The translations under genes and the position numbers were made by a program. From the NCBI RefSeq assembly GCF_900168005.1, contig NZ_FUYP01000002.1:1-64000 (forward strand): a stretch of 64,000 nt of DNA, in the 5' to 3' direction. A model generated the notes under the pieces. The model did not search any database, had not been told where the DNA came from, and saw nothing but the letters and a program-made list of their open reading frames with translations. This DNA is from Sphingopyxis flava (GTDB taxonomy: Bacteria > Pseudomonadota > Alphaproteobacteria > Sphingomonadales > Sphingomonadaceae). Shown one piece after another: positions 24,786 to 33,606 of the stretch; positions within the stretch are counted from its first letter, which is position 1, and each line of letters starts with the position of its first letter.

Positions 24786-25979
24786 TCAGCTCGACCGCGC
24801 TGCCCCGCCTGAGCCCGCTTCAAGCGCCAAAGACTCGGCGTAGGGCATGATCATCGTTCCGTCGGGCGCCGCCGTGAAGGTTGTCTGGGTCGGATAGGCA
24901 AAATCGTACCCCGCCGCGGTCATGGCCTCAAAAACGCGAATTCCGATTTCGGTGCGCGCGGCGGTGACCTTGTCGTAATCTTCGTCATGCACGTCGAAGA
25001 TCAGTTCAAAATCCAGGCTCGATGCACCAAAACCGGTGAAGCTTGCTCGGATGAAATCCTGCCCCGCGGTCTTCACCTGTTCCTCGAGCAGCGCCGGCAG
25101 CGCGCGGAGCATCGCGGGTGTGGTTTGATAAACGACGCCGATCGCGAACTGGATGCGCCGCCGGTGAAGATGCGCATAATTGGTAATCTCCTTTGACAGG
25201 AGGTTGGTGTTCGAGATCACCAGAAGCTCGCCGTTGACCGAGCGGATATGCGTGCTTTTCAGTCCGATGCGCTCCACAGTGCCCGCCGAATTGTCATATT
25301 TGATCGCTTGCCCGACCCTGAACGGCCGGTCGAAGATGATCGAAAGCGATGCAAAGAGGTCGGAGAAAATTCCTTGTGCTGCAAGACCGATTGCGATGCC
25401 GCCGATGCCGAGCCCGGCAACGAGGCCGGTAACGTTGACTCCCATATTGTCGAGGATCACGATGGCTGCGATCGCAAAGAGCGCGACGCTGATCAGCAGT
25501 CGAATGATCCCCATCGCATTGTTCAGCGTCTCGTTATGCCCTTCCGCCGCGCGTCGCTGAATGAGCCCGATGACAATCTCGCGCGCCCATATTGCGATCT
25601 GAAAGACCACTGCAATGGTGAAGACGAACTGGATTGTGGCGAGGATGATTGCAGGCGGATTGGCATAGCCCGCAACGAGCCGAATGGCGACGATCGCAAG
25701 CACCGTTGAGCGGGTCTTGTGGATCACGCGCCCAACAATGTCGGTCAGCGAGAAGTGCCCGGGAGCCGCTTGCGCGCGCTTCAGCGCGAAGCTGCGCAGC
25801 AATGACAGGAGAAAATAGATGGTCAGCCCAGCGCCCACTGCAATGCCGATCTGCAGCCAATGGCCGTTCACCCAGGCGGCGCTGCTGTTCCACCAGAAAT
25901 TGAGGTCGTCGAGTGGATTTGCCGGCGCGGCGGCCTTGCTGGCGGCAGAGGTGGCAGCGGCGAGAAGGGAGAAGGTCAC
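24786..25979 (-). CDS. MscS-family mechanosensitive channel
   Basis: A GTG at 25979 is favoured, with GAGGA five bases upstream, giving 397 residues. An in-frame GTG at 26015 would overlap the topoisomerase stop as GTGA and is the alternative. Membrane helices occur at about 40-60, 85-110, 120-145 and 160-185. The pore helix is GLVAGLGIGGIAIGLAAQGIFSDLFASLSIIFDRPFRVG, followed by the MscS beta domain (GTVERIGLKSTHIRSVNGELLVISNTNLL) and a C-terminal alpha/beta part. It releases solutes on hypo-osmotic shock. Confidence 0.92.
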   Translation of the reverse strand: MTFSLLAAATSAASKAAAPANPLDDLNFWWNSSAAWVNGHWLQIGIAVGAGLTIYFLLSLLRSFALKRAQAAPGHFSLTDIVGRVIHKTRSTVLAIVAIRLVAGYANPPAIILATIQFVFTIAVVFQIAIWAREIVIGLIQRRAAEGHNETLNNAMGIIRLLISVALFAIAAIVILDNMGVNVTGLVAGLGIGGIAIGLAAQGIFSDLFASLSIIFDRPFRVGQAIKYDNSAGTVERIGLKSTHIRSVNGELLVISNTNLLSKEITNYAHLHRRRIQFAIGVVYQTTPAMLRALPALLEEQVKTAGQDFIRASFTGFGASSLDFELIFDVHDEDYDKVTAARTEIGIRVFEAMTAAGYDFAYPTQTTFTAAPDGTMIMPYAESLALEAGSGGAARSS

Positions 25980-26011
25980 GTCGGTCCTCGTGCGTCTTTT
26001 CTTAAAAAGGG

Positions 26012-27019
26012 TCACGCCGAGCGGAGCAGAGCGGCGGCGCCCGGCGTCTGCTCCAGATAGGCCAAAAACCCGCGCTCGTAACGTGAAAGATATCGGGTCG
26101 CGCGCGGGAGCGATCCCGCCACGGATGCAAAATTGCCGCGCGCCTGCGCCGCTGCGATCATAGCGGGATGAACATAGGCGCGCCGGGCCACCGCCGGTGT
26201 GTTGCCGAGTCCTTGCGCAACATGGGCAAGCATCGCCTTCAGCGTTGGTGGCTCCGCAGCATCATAAAGATAAGTGAAGGCGGCGATGCTCGCCGACCAG
26301 GTACGGAAATGCTTAGCACTGAAATCCGCCCCCATCGCCTCGCGGATATAGGCGTTGACCTCATTCGATCCCACGGCACAGAGGCTGCCTCCATCCTCAT
26401 ATTGAAAGAGATGTTGCCCCGGCAGGTCCTGGAGGCGGCGCACCAGCGTCGCAAGAGTGCGGTCGGTGACCGTCACCTCGCGCATCGCGCCGCCCTTGGC
26501 GCGGTAGCTCAAGTGCAGCCTTTGGCCGCTGAGGCGCGCATGCCGCCGGCGCAGCGTAGTCGCGCCGAAGCTCTTGTTCGCCGCGACATATTGTTCATTG
26601 CCGACGCGCAGCGCTGCAAGGTCGAGCAGACGTACCACCGCCGCTACAACGCGCTCGGGGCCGAGCGTCCGACGTCCGAGGTCGTCGACCAGGCGCGCGC
26701 GAAGCAGCGGGAGCGCATGACCGAAGGCGGCGCAGCGATCATATTTGTCAGCCTCCTGCGTCATCCGGAAATCGGGATGATAGCGATATTGCTTGCGCCC
26801 GCGCGCATCATAGCCGGTGGCGAGAATATGCCCGTTGGGAGCGGGGCAGAACCAGGCATCTTCATAGGCGGGGGGCAGGGCGATCGCATCGAGCCGGGCA
26901 ATCTCGTCCTGGTCGCGAATCGGTCTCCCCTTGGCATCACGATAGCGCCAGCCGCCGCGCCACCGCTCGCGGCTGATGCCGGGCAAGCTATCATCGACAT
27001 GGACCAGGCGCGTGGGCAT
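26012..27019 (-). CDS. DNA topoisomerase IB (poxvirus/eukaryote type)
   Basis: A 335-residue bacterial topoisomerase IB. The N-terminal DNA clamp has LPGISRERWRGGWRYRDAKGRPI and QYRYHPDFRMTQEADKYDR. The catalytic domain has LDLAALRVGNEQYVAANKSFGATTLRRRH (Arg), YRAKGG (Lys), SAKHFRTWSASIAA (Arg/His) and the nucleophile Tyr in GNTPAVARRAYVHPAMI. It relaxes supercoils through a 3'-phosphotyrosine intermediate. Such genes are common in sphingomonads. The frame ends next to the MscS gene. Confidence 0.93.
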   Translation of the reverse strand: MPTRLVHVDDSLPGISRERWRGGWRYRDAKGRPIRDQDEIARLDAIALPPAYEDAWFCPAPNGHILATGYDARGRKQYRYHPDFRMTQEADKYDRCAAFGHALPLLRARLVDDLGRRTLGPERVVAAVVRLLDLAALRVGNEQYVAANKSFGATTLRRRHARLSGQRLHLSYRAKGGAMREVTVTDRTLATLVRRLQDLPGQHLFQYEDGGSLCAVGSNEVNAYIREAMGADFSAKHFRTWSASIAAFTYLYDAAEPPTLKAMLAHVAQGLGNTPAVARRAYVHPAMIAAAQARGNFASVAGSLPRATRYLSRYERGFLAYLEQTPGAAALLRSA

Positions 27020-27106
27020 GGGGGGATAGCGCTTTGTCGGCGCTGATGGTTCCGGCTTCGCCCTGCAGCGGGAGGAGCTCCCCCGAAGCTGTGCTGGTCC
27101 AGAGTG

Positions 27107-28486
27107 TCAGCCGCGCGCCACCGGGAGCCGCGCGGGCACTTGCGCGGGCCGCGCGGTGAGCGGCCGCCAGCCCGCCTGTTGCTCGCGCCGCCTGCAGTAG
27201 GTCGAAAGCCCCATCTCCAGCGCCAGCATCATGTAGATGAATGGCTGGAATGCGATGCCGACGAAGAGCGAGCCTACCATATATATGATATGTCCGTGCT
27301 GAAGCGCGGTTGCGAGCGGCGCGATCCACTGTTCCTCGGCGCGGCGCGTCTTGAGGTAGCGGCGCCGCAGGCGCTCCATCTGCACGAGTCCGCCGACGTG
27401 CAGGATCAGCCAAAGCGCGAGTCCGGGATAGCCTTGTTCGCCGAGCATTTCGAAGTAGCTTGAATGATAGGCGCGCGCGCGATCTTCATAGACGATCGGT
27501 TCGGCGGACTGCGGCGCGTCGGGATCATAAGCGCCCGCCGCCATCTTCACCCGCAAATGGTTCTGGAGATAGGCGTTGAATCCCCCGCCGAAGGGATGCT
27601 CCTTCGCATATTCCCACGTCCACTTCCACACTGCAACACGGGTCGAGGCGGACTCATCGGACTGATAACCCTCGATCGTTTCCATGCGCTCGGTAAAGCT
27701 CTGGGGCAGCAAGGGAATCGCGGCCGCGGCGAGCAAGCCTGCGCCGACAATATAGAGCAACCGGTGCTTGACAGCGCGCAGCGACAGGACTGCGAGCACG
27801 ACGAGGCAGACGAGTCCGGTGCGCGCCTGCGTCCCCACCGGCAGCAGCATGCAGGCGAAGCAGAGGGCGAAGCAGAAGAGCGAAACGCGCCAGTCCGGCG
27901 GGAAGATCGTGCCGTGGCGGCGATACCAGAGGATCAGCGGGATGATCGAGATGCCGACCGTCGACATGATCGAGCCTTCATAAAGGCCGAAATTCTCGTT
28001 GAGCAGCAGTTGCAGCGAGCCGTAACCGCCACCCCCCGCCGCCGTCTTGATTCCCCCCGCGATCGCGATCGACGCCGCCGACAGCAGCATGATCAGGGCC
28101 AGCGCCTCAATGCGCAGCTTTGTGCGCAGCGTCAGGGGAAGAAAAATCGCCCAGACCAGCGCCTTCCAGACCCAGCCCCATTTGTCCTGAGCCTCGACTG
28201 GGAAATCGGCCTGGATCGTTGTGAGCCAGCAATAGAGAAGGATGACCACAAGCAGGAGCTGCCGCCCCGACCAGCGCGTGTCACGCTTGTCGTCGGCGAT
28301 GAGCCAGCCTCCGATCGCGAGGCCAAAGACGATCAGCGAGACCGGAATCGAGTTGATCAGGAAATAGCTCAAACGCTGCGGCGCGACGATGTCGATATAG
28401 CAAAAGCACAGGATGAACAGGAAGGGCTTGCGAAAGCCGACCCCGATGAAGGCAAACAGAAAGGCGACGAGTGCAAGGTCACGCAT
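27107..28486 (-). CDS. Putative O-glycosylation ligase, exosortase-A-associated
   Basis: A 459-residue polytopic membrane protein, about 10-12 helices, of the Wzy/WaaL ligase type. MRDLALVAFLFAFIGVGFRKPFLFILCFCYIDIVAPQRLSYF is characteristic of the exosortase-A-linked O-ligase family. A periplasmic loop after residue 270 has STRVAVWKWTWEYAKEHPFGGGFNAYLQNHLR and HSSYFEMLGEQGYPGLALWL. It should transfer polysaccharide on the periplasmic side. A 54-residue ORF lies directly upstream with an 8-bp overlap, and the divergent glycosyltransferase is from the same pathway. No exosortase gene is in the window. Confidence 0.88.
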   Translation of the reverse strand: MRDLALVAFLFAFIGVGFRKPFLFILCFCYIDIVAPQRLSYFLINSIPVSLIVFGLAIGGWLIADDKRDTRWSGRQLLLVVILLYCWLTTIQADFPVEAQDKWGWVWKALVWAIFLPLTLRTKLRIEALALIMLLSAASIAIAGGIKTAAGGGGYGSLQLLLNENFGLYEGSIMSTVGISIIPLILWYRRHGTIFPPDWRVSLFCFALCFACMLLPVGTQARTGLVCLVVLAVLSLRAVKHRLLYIVGAGLLAAAAIPLLPQSFTERMETIEGYQSDESASTRVAVWKWTWEYAKEHPFGGGFNAYLQNHLRVKMAAGAYDPDAPQSAEPIVYEDRARAYHSSYFEMLGEQGYPGLALWLILHVGGLVQMERLRRRYLKTRRAEEQWIAPLATALQHGHIIYMVGSLFVGIAFQPFIYMMLALEMGLSTYCRRREQQAGWRPLTARPAQVPARLPVARG

Positions 28487-28643
28487 CGCCTTCCGCCTCC
28501 CGCGCCGCCAGCTCGGCGTTGCGGCGCTGCTGCCACGCCATGCGCGGGCTGACTTCGCGGTCGAGGTCGTCGCGATAGAGCAGGCGCCACAGTGCGATCG
28601 CGATCAGCGCGTGGGTCAGGGCAATGGAAAAATTGTCGACCAT
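28479..28643 (-). CDS. Small membrane-anchored protein upstream of the O-ligase
   Basis: A 54-residue frame (ATG 28643, TGA 28481-28479) that overlaps the O-ligase start by 8 bp. It has one hydrophobic helix (FSIALTHALIAIALWRLLY) followed by a charged tail rich in Arg, Glu and Ala. The overlap and the protein-like composition indicate a real gene translated together with the ligase. I do not recognise the family. A role as a small partner of the exosortase-A polysaccharide machinery is inference. Confidence 0.65.
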   Translation of the reverse strand: MVDNFSIALTHALIAIALWRLLYRDDLDREVSPRMAWQQRRNAELAAREAEGDA

Positions 28644-28753
28644 CTGTGCGGCAAGACCCAGCTTCGCTTCGCCCCCAGCGGGAGCCCGTTGCCGGGGCTC
28701 TATCCGATCGGGGTTGACGCGGCGTTAAGGCTTGTCTGGCAGAGCCCGCCGCG

Positions 28754-29974
28754 ATGACGCGTATTTTGCACATTCTGGATCACAGCCTTCCCGCGCACAG
28801 CGGCTATACCTTTCGCACCAGGGCGCTCATGAAGGCGCAGGCCGCGAAAGGCTGGGAGGTCGCGGGAGTTACTGGCGTGCGCCATCCTGAAGCGGGCCCG
28901 GATGGAGAGACGGTCGACGGGCTCACTTTCTACCGGACCCCGCCGGTTCCGCCCGCAAGAGCGCCGGTTCGCGAATGGCGCGAGATCGGTGCGCTGGCGG
29001 CGCGGGTGGAAGCGCTCGCCCGTGAATGGCGACCTGATCTGCTTCATGCGCATTCGCCCGTACTCAATGCGATGGCAGCGCTGCGCGTCGGCAAACGCTT
29101 TGCTATCCCAGTGCTCTACGAAATCCGCGCATTCTGGGAGGATGCGGCGGTCGGGAACGGCACGGGGCGCGAAGGGAGCCTGCGCTACCGTCTCACCCGC
29201 TTTCTTGAAACCCGCGCGGTCCGCCGCGCCGATGCGACAGCGGTTATCTGTGAAGGCCTGCGCGGCGACCTCATCCGGCGCGGAATCGAGCCGGACAAGA
29301 TCATAGTCTCTCCCAACGGAGTCGACCTCGAGCTGTTCGGCGACCCGCCGCCGCGCGACGCGGTGCTGGCAAAGCGGCTCGGCCTCGGCGCCGACGACGC
29401 CGTTATCGGCTTTATCGGCAGCTTCTACGATTATGAGGGCATCGACGATTTGATCGCAGCGATGCCGCTGCTTGCTGCGGCGCAGCCGCGTGCAAGGCTA
29501 TTGCTTGTCGGCGGGGGACCGATGGAGCGGGCGCTGAGAGCCCAGGCCGCCGCCTCGGTCGCCGCGGAGCGCATCCATTTTGCAGGACGAGTGCCGCACA
29601 TCGAGGTCGAGCATTATTATTCGCTGATTGATATTCTCGCCTATCCGCGCAAGAAAATGCGTTTGACCGACCTTGTCACCCCGTTGAAGCCGCTCGAGGC
29701 GATGGCGCAGGGGAAGCTCGTCGCCGCGTCGGACGTCGGCGGGCACCGCGAACTGATTGAGGACGGGATTACCGGGACGCTGTTCGCACCCGACGATCCC
29801 GCCGCGATTGCGGCAGCGCTCGCGGGTCTGCTCGGCAGGCGTGACGCGTGGGACGACCGGCGCCGTAGGGCGCGGATTTTCGTTGAAGCCCATCGTAACT
29901 GGTCGTCAAACATTTTACGTTACGAACCGGTTTACCAGCGGCTGCTGCGCGATGCCGCATCAGCGGCAGCCTAG
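28754..29974 (+). CDS. Glycosyltransferase family 4, exosortase-A system-associated
   Basis: A 406-residue GT-B glycosyltransferase. The N-terminus ILHILDHSLPAHSGYTFRTRALMKAQAAKGWEVAGVTG is typical of the exosortase-A-associated group. The C-terminal donor-binding half has VSPNGVDLELFG, VIGFIGSFYDYEGIDDLI, LLLVGGGPM and the EX7E-like PLKPLEAMAQGKLVAASDVGGHRELIEDG. It adds a sugar, probably from a nucleotide-sugar, to a lipid-linked polysaccharide on the cytoplasmic side. It is divergent from the small ORF and O-ligase. The reaction partner sugar is unknown. Confidence 0.92.
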   Translation: MTRILHILDHSLPAHSGYTFRTRALMKAQAAKGWEVAGVTGVRHPEAGPDGETVDGLTFYRTPPVPPARAPVREWREIGALAARVEALAREWRPDLLHAHSPVLNAMAALRVGKRFAIPVLYEIRAFWEDAAVGNGTGREGSLRYRLTRFLETRAVRRADATAVICEGLRGDLIRRGIEPDKIIVSPNGVDLELFGDPPPRDAVLAKRLGLGADDAVIGFIGSFYDYEGIDDLIAAMPLLAAAQPRARLLLVGGGPMERALRAQAAASVAAERIHFAGRVPHIEVEHYYSLIDILAYPRKKMRLTDLVTPLKPLEAMAQGKLVAASDVGGHRELIEDGITGTLFAPDDPAAIAAALAGLLGRRDAWDDRRRRARIFVEAHRNWSSNILRYEPVYQRLLRDAASAAA

Positions 29975-30001
29975 GATTTGGGAAAAAACAAGCAGGGCGA
30001 T

Positions 30002-30859
30002 ATGGACGAGGACAGCGAAAAATCATGGCGGGATGGGGTCTACGCACTCGCCCGCGCGCTGCGCCCCGCGGTGCCGGCGGTGATCGGCGCAGCTGCGCTG
30101 ACCTTCCTTTTCGCCGCGGTCATGCCTATCGCCTGGGTCGCTGCGATCAGCTGGAATCTCTATCTCGATCGGCTATCCGCGCTGTTCGAGCCCCCCGTCG
30201 GGAACGGCGGCCGGCTTGCACTCGCGCTCGGGATGGCAGCCGTAGCCCCTCTTATCGCGGCGCTCGTCGCGCTCGCGCTCGCCAAGCCCGAGGCGCTTCG
30301 CGTGCGCAAAGTCCGAGCTGGCGACGACTCTGAAGAAGCCCCGCGCCGCCGCCGCGCCGATCTCCATCCGGACGATCCGCCGCGACCCCCGCTCCGCGCG
30401 GGCCGCGACCTACCCCCGCAAGGGCTCGGACCAGCAGCGATGCCTCCACTCGCCGAACCGTCACGCGGCGCGGGCGAAAGTGAAGCAGCGGACATGACGT
30501 TCGTTTCTGCCGCCATGGGCACGCCGCCGCGCGAAGCGTCCGGCGAGGACGAACTGGTGCTTGCGGATCTCGCGCCGGCCGAGCCCGCGCCCGGGGAAGA
30601 ACCCTGGCTCCAGCCTGCCGAACTGACGGGGGCGGTCGCCATCCCGGCGGTGCCGGCGATGCCGGATCCCGCCGACCAGTCTCTCGGCGCGATGGTCGCG
30701 CGATTCGAGGCGGGGCTGGCGCGCCGCCGCGAGGCGCGGCTTGCACCGCAGACCGCAACCGGCGCCCGGGCCAGCGAAGACGAGGGGGAGACCGTCGACT
30801 TCGCGCTCGAGGCCGCGCTCGGTACGCTGCAGCGCCTCAATCGCCAGGCGGCGGGGTGA
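30002..30859 (+). CDS. Membrane protein of unknown function with long Pro/Ala/Glu-rich tail
   Basis: ATG 30002 gives 285 residues; a TTG at 29978 in the same frame is less likely. Two hydrophobic helices (about residues 25-55 and 70-95) are followed by a cytoplasmic tail of nearly 190 residues, low in complexity and rich in Pro, Ala, Arg and Glu. The tail ends in a helical MVARFEAGLARRREARL and FALEAALGTLQRLNRQAAG. I do not recognise the family. It follows the glycosyltransferase by 27 bp and may share its transcript. Confidence 0.7.
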   Translation: MDEDSEKSWRDGVYALARALRPAVPAVIGAAALTFLFAAVMPIAWVAAISWNLYLDRLSALFEPPVGNGGRLALALGMAAVAPLIAALVALALAKPEALRVRKVRAGDDSEEAPRRRRADLHPDDPPRPPLRAGRDLPPQGLGPAAMPPLAEPSRGAGESEAADMTFVSAAMGTPPREASGEDELVLADLAPAEPAPGEEPWLQPAELTGAVAIPAVPAMPDPADQSLGAMVARFEAGLARRREARLAPQTATGARASEDEGETVDFALEAALGTLQRLNRQAAG

Positions 30860-30884
30860 TCCGATCGAGGCGCGACGGCGGAGC

Positions 30885-31211
30885 TTAGTCCTCGATCGTC
30901 AAAATCTCGATCTGCAGCGCGCCAGCCTCGCTCTCGGTCCGGACCGCCGTATCGGCAACGACATGGCCGGGCAGCCGCCATTCGGCACCTTCCAATTGCG
31001 CGTCAAGCGCAGCGCGAAGGGCTTCGGCTTCGCCGGTCGCGAATGTGCAACGAAACTGATGGCTGGACCCCACGAAATTGGCGCTTGCCCAGGCGCGCAG
31101 GGTCGACGACCCCAGCGACAATCCGCGCGGCAATTGGCGCGCGAGCAGGCAGCGCAGCCGGCGGTGCGGGCCGAATGCGCGCGGCGCAGCGGCGGGTGAC
31201 CAAGGCTTCAT
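30885..31211 (-). CDS. Hypothetical protein
   Basis: A 108-residue frame starting MKPWSPAAAPRAFGPHRRLR. It has a hydrophobic middle and alternating strands (HQFRCTFATGEAEALRAALDAQLEGAEWRLPGHVVADTAVRTESEAGALQIEILTIED) that look like a small alpha/beta fold. The codon usage looks coding. It lies 16 bp downstream of the next small gene on the same strand and may be co-transcribed with it. No function can be assigned. Confidence 0.6.
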   Translation of the reverse strand: MKPWSPAAAPRAFGPHRRLRCLLARQLPRGLSLGSSTLRAWASANFVGSSHQFRCTFATGEAEALRAALDAQLEGAEWRLPGHVVADTAVRTESEAGALQIEILTIED

Positions 31212-31227
31212 TCCGCGATTCCTTCCT

Positions 31228-31470
31228 TCATTGGCGGACCGCGCCGCCGTGGCGGCTTCCGGCTCCTTCGTCCAGGCCCGCGCTCCGATCGGCGCGCCAT
31301 TTGCTCATGAAATTTTCCACCCGCGCCAGGGTTTTGCGCCCGGGCACACGGCCCCTGCGCAGGTCGCTGACGAACCGCGGGTCGCGCACCGCCGCGCGGC
31401 CAAAGGTGGAAGGGGGCATGCCGCTTTCGTTGAGGAAGGCGTTGACCCGTTGCAGCAGGCTCCGTTCCAT
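31228..31470 (-). CDS. Small helical, probably DNA-binding protein
   Basis: An 80-residue protein beginning MERSLLQRVNAFLNESGMPPSTFGRAAVRDPRFVSDLRRGRVPGRKTLARVENFMSKW. The layout (helix, GMPPSTFGRAAV, DPRFVSDLRRGR, helix) resembles a compact lambda-repressor-like HTH in which PSTFGRAAVRDPRFVSDL would be the turn and recognition region. It is divergent from the S24 repressor gene and shares its operator region, which suits a regulator or regulated partner. The assignment rests only on this pattern. Confidence 0.6.
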   Translation of the reverse strand: MERSLLQRVNAFLNESGMPPSTFGRAAVRDPRFVSDLRRGRVPGRKTLARVENFMSKWRADRSAGLDEGAGSRHGGAVRQ

Positions 31471-31509
31471 TTGTGCTCCCCTCGGATGGTGTGACGGGCG
31501 AGTCGCCCA

Positions 31510-31588
31510 ATAGGATATTTCCTATCTGATCTCCTATTTCCTACTTGTCTAGGAAAAATCCTATCGCTATAGAGTGAGATAGGAAAGG
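31510..31588. promoter_or_regulatory. ATAGGA/TCCTAT operator cluster between divergent genes
   Basis: The A/T-rich gap holds a perfect inverted repeat ATAGGA-TATT-TCCTAT (31510-31525) and a second TAGGA-AAAA-TCCTA (31550-31563). Extra half-sites lie at 31533-31543 and 31579-31588. Both complete sites have the same 4-base spacing. The cluster covers the start region of the S24 repressor gene and the divergent small gene, as expected for an autoregulated repressor. Confidence 0.75.
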
Positions 31589-31600
31589 ACCGCCCTCCCC

Positions 31601-32269
31601 GTGTCAGATTTGGTGGATGACCCTCGCACAGCGCTCGACCGTCTCTTGCAGGAAAGAGGTGTCGACTATGCCCAGCTTTCCGCGCGCATCGGGCGTAATC
31701 CGGCCTATATCCAGCAATATATCAAGCGCGGTTCACCACGCCGGCTGGCCGAGGAAGACCGGGCGCGCATCGCCGCCTATCTCGGCGTGTCCGAAGCGAT
31801 CCTTGGCGGGCCGGCGCAGCGGACCACGGTGGCGAGCCGCGTGCGCGGGTCGGGGATGATCCTTGTGCCGAGGCTTGCTGTCGGCGCCTCGGCAGGCGCC
31901 GGCGCCAGTATCGATGGCGAGCCCATTGAAGGCGAACTTGCCTTCGATCCACGCTGGCTACGCGACCTCGGTGCCGACCCACGCGCGCTCAGCATCATCC
32001 GCGTCGAGGGCGATTCAATGGCACCGACCCTGAGCGATGGCGACGACATTCTCGTCGACGGCAGCGACGCAGCCGGGCGCCTGCGCGACGGGATCTACGT
32101 CCTGCGCATGGACGACGGGCTGATGGTGAAGCGCGTTGCGCGTGCGCCCGGACAAGGCCGGCTCTCGGTCATCAGTGACAATCCCCAATATCCCAGTTGG
32201 AACGACCTGCCGATGTCGGACGTGCGCCTCGTCGGCCGCGTCGTGTGGACCGGTCGGCGCGTGCGCTGA
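31601..32269 (+). CDS. XRE/S24-family LexA-like repressor
   Basis: A 222-residue protein with a GTG start at 31601. The N-terminal HTH (about residues 8-60) reads LDRLLQERGVDYAQLSARIGRNPAYIQQYIKRGSPRRLAEEDRARIAAYLGV. The C-terminal S24 peptidase domain has IIRVEGDSMAPTLSDGDDILVDG with the nucleophile Ser, and DGLMVKRVAR with the catalytic Lys. It resembles phage CI-type repressors that self-cleave when RecA is activated, and occurs widely in sphingomonads as a chromosomal gene. No cleavage site (Ala-Gly/Cys-Gly) could be fixed with certainty in the linker. Confidence 0.92.
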   Translation: MSDLVDDPRTALDRLLQERGVDYAQLSARIGRNPAYIQQYIKRGSPRRLAEEDRARIAAYLGVSEAILGGPAQRTTVASRVRGSGMILVPRLAVGASAGAGASIDGEPIEGELAFDPRWLRDLGADPRALSIIRVEGDSMAPTLSDGDDILVDGSDAAGRLRDGIYVLRMDDGLMVKRVARAPGQGRLSVISDNPQYPSWNDLPMSDVRLVGRVVWTGRRVR

Positions 32270-32373
32270 GCCGAGCTCGCGCCCTGCCTGCTCCCGTCAG
32301 GGCGGATCTGCTCCGGCACCTTTCCTTGCAAGGCATCGGCTGATTTCGCCATGAAGGGATCCCCGGCTGCCCC

Positions 32374-32682
32374 TCAGATCGGCTCCGCCATCACCGCCTC
32401 GATTTCGTGATCGAGGACCTCGGCGCGGCGGCATTGCGCTTCCTCTCCGTTGCGGCATTTCTCGGCCGCCTTGTCGCGCTGGCGCGACAATTTGCCGAGC
32501 TTTGCCTCGCGCTCACGCATCGCGCGTCCGCGGTTGCGGTCGGCCTCTTCCTGGCTGGTCGTCGACCAGTCGGCGACCTTGCCTACCGCCTTGACCGGGG
32601 CCGTGACGACCGATTTTACCGTGCTCACGCATCCGGTGAGCGCCAGGCAGGCGGGGGCGAGGAACAGGAGCCTTGCGCTCAT
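32374..32682 (-). CDS. Small lipoprotein
   Basis: ATG 32682 yields 102 residues with a lipoprotein signal peptide (MSARLLFLAPACLALTGC, lipobox LTGC). The mature part is highly charged and helical (QEEADRNRGRAMREREAKLGKLSRQRDKAAEKC) and contains two further cysteines. A likely coiled-coil periplasmic lipoprotein of unknown function. It is convergent with the S24 repressor gene. Upstream in-frame ATG 32709 would place charged residues before the signal peptide. Confidence 0.75.
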   Translation of the reverse strand: MSARLLFLAPACLALTGCVSTVKSVVTAPVKAVGKVADWSTTSQEEADRNRGRAMREREAKLGKLSRQRDKAAEKCRNGEEAQCRRAEVLDHEIEAVMAEPI

Positions 32683-32837
32683 CTCAAATCCTTTCGGCAG
32701 TCCATACATGAGGTCCCGGATCCTTGTAGCCGACGGCGTGTGAACCGACCATGACTTGCTTGCCGTGATCTCTCAGCATGTTAGAGTGGTTCTCGCGCCG
32801 GCGGCGCGCATGACCGTCCGGCGGAGGAGAGGGTCAT

Positions 32838-33563
32838 ATGAACAATATGCAAAAGGGCGTCGCCGAGTTTATCGGTACCTTCTGGCTTGTCTTCGGCGGC
32901 TGCGGCAGCGCGGTGCTGGCGGCAGCCTTTCCCGAGCTCGGCATCGGATTCCTCGGCGTCGCGCTGGCTTTCGGGTTGACCGTTGTCACCATGGCCTATG
33001 CGATCGGCCATATTTCAGGCTGCCACCTCAACCCGGCGGTGACCTTGGGTCTGTGGGCAGGCGGCCGTTTCGACGCGCGCGGCATTCCCCTATATGTGAT
33101 CGCGCAGCTTCTCGGCGCGATCGTCGCCGCCTTCCTGCTCTTTTACATCGCCAGCGGCAGCCCCGCTTACGACCTCGCGGTCAACGGTCTCGCCGCCAAC
33201 GGATTTGGCGAGGGGTCGCCGGGGCGCTACGACCTATGGTCGGGGCTGGTCATAGAGATTGTGCTGACCGCCTTCTTCCTGTGGATCATCATGGGCTCGA
33301 CCGATGGCCGTGCGCCCGCGGGTTTTGCCCCGCTTGCGATTGGCCTCGCGCTGACGCTGATTCACCTGATCGCCATTCCCGTGACCAATACCTCGGTTAA
33401 TCCGGCCCGCAGTACCGGCCCGGCGCTGGTCGTGGGGGGGCTTGCCCTGGAACAGCTTTGGCTGTTCTGGATCGCGCCGCTCATCGGCGGCGCGGTCGGC
33501 GGCTGGCTCTATCGCACGGTGGGAGCCGACAGTTTCCCGAAGCCGAATATCGAGGGCGAATAA
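32838..33563 (+). CDS. aqpZ: Aquaporin Z
   Basis: A 241-residue six-helix MIP channel with both NPA motifs ([11 protein letters not shown] and [14 protein letters not shown]). The selectivity filter positions look water-specific (Phe in [14 protein letters not shown], His in HLIAIPVTN, Thr and Arg after the second NPA). GGAGGAGA precedes the ATG. It speeds water flow across the inner membrane. It stands alone, convergent with galU. Confidence 0.95.
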   Translation: MNNMQKGVAEFIGTFWLVFGGCGSAVLAAAFPELGIGFLGVALAFGLTVVTMAYAIGHISGCHLNPAVTLGLWAGGRFDARGIPLYVIAQLLGAIVAAFLLFYIASGSPAYDLAVNGLAANGFGEGSPGRYDLWSGLVIEIVLTAFFLWIIMGSTDGRAPAGFAPLAIGLALTLIHLIAIPVTNTSVNPARSTGPALVVGGLALEQLWLFWIAPLIGGAVGGWLYRTVGADSFPKPNIEGE

Positions 33564-33606
33564 GGGGGATGGCGCCGGCTGGTTCGCCCAGGCCGGCGCC
33601 ATTATA

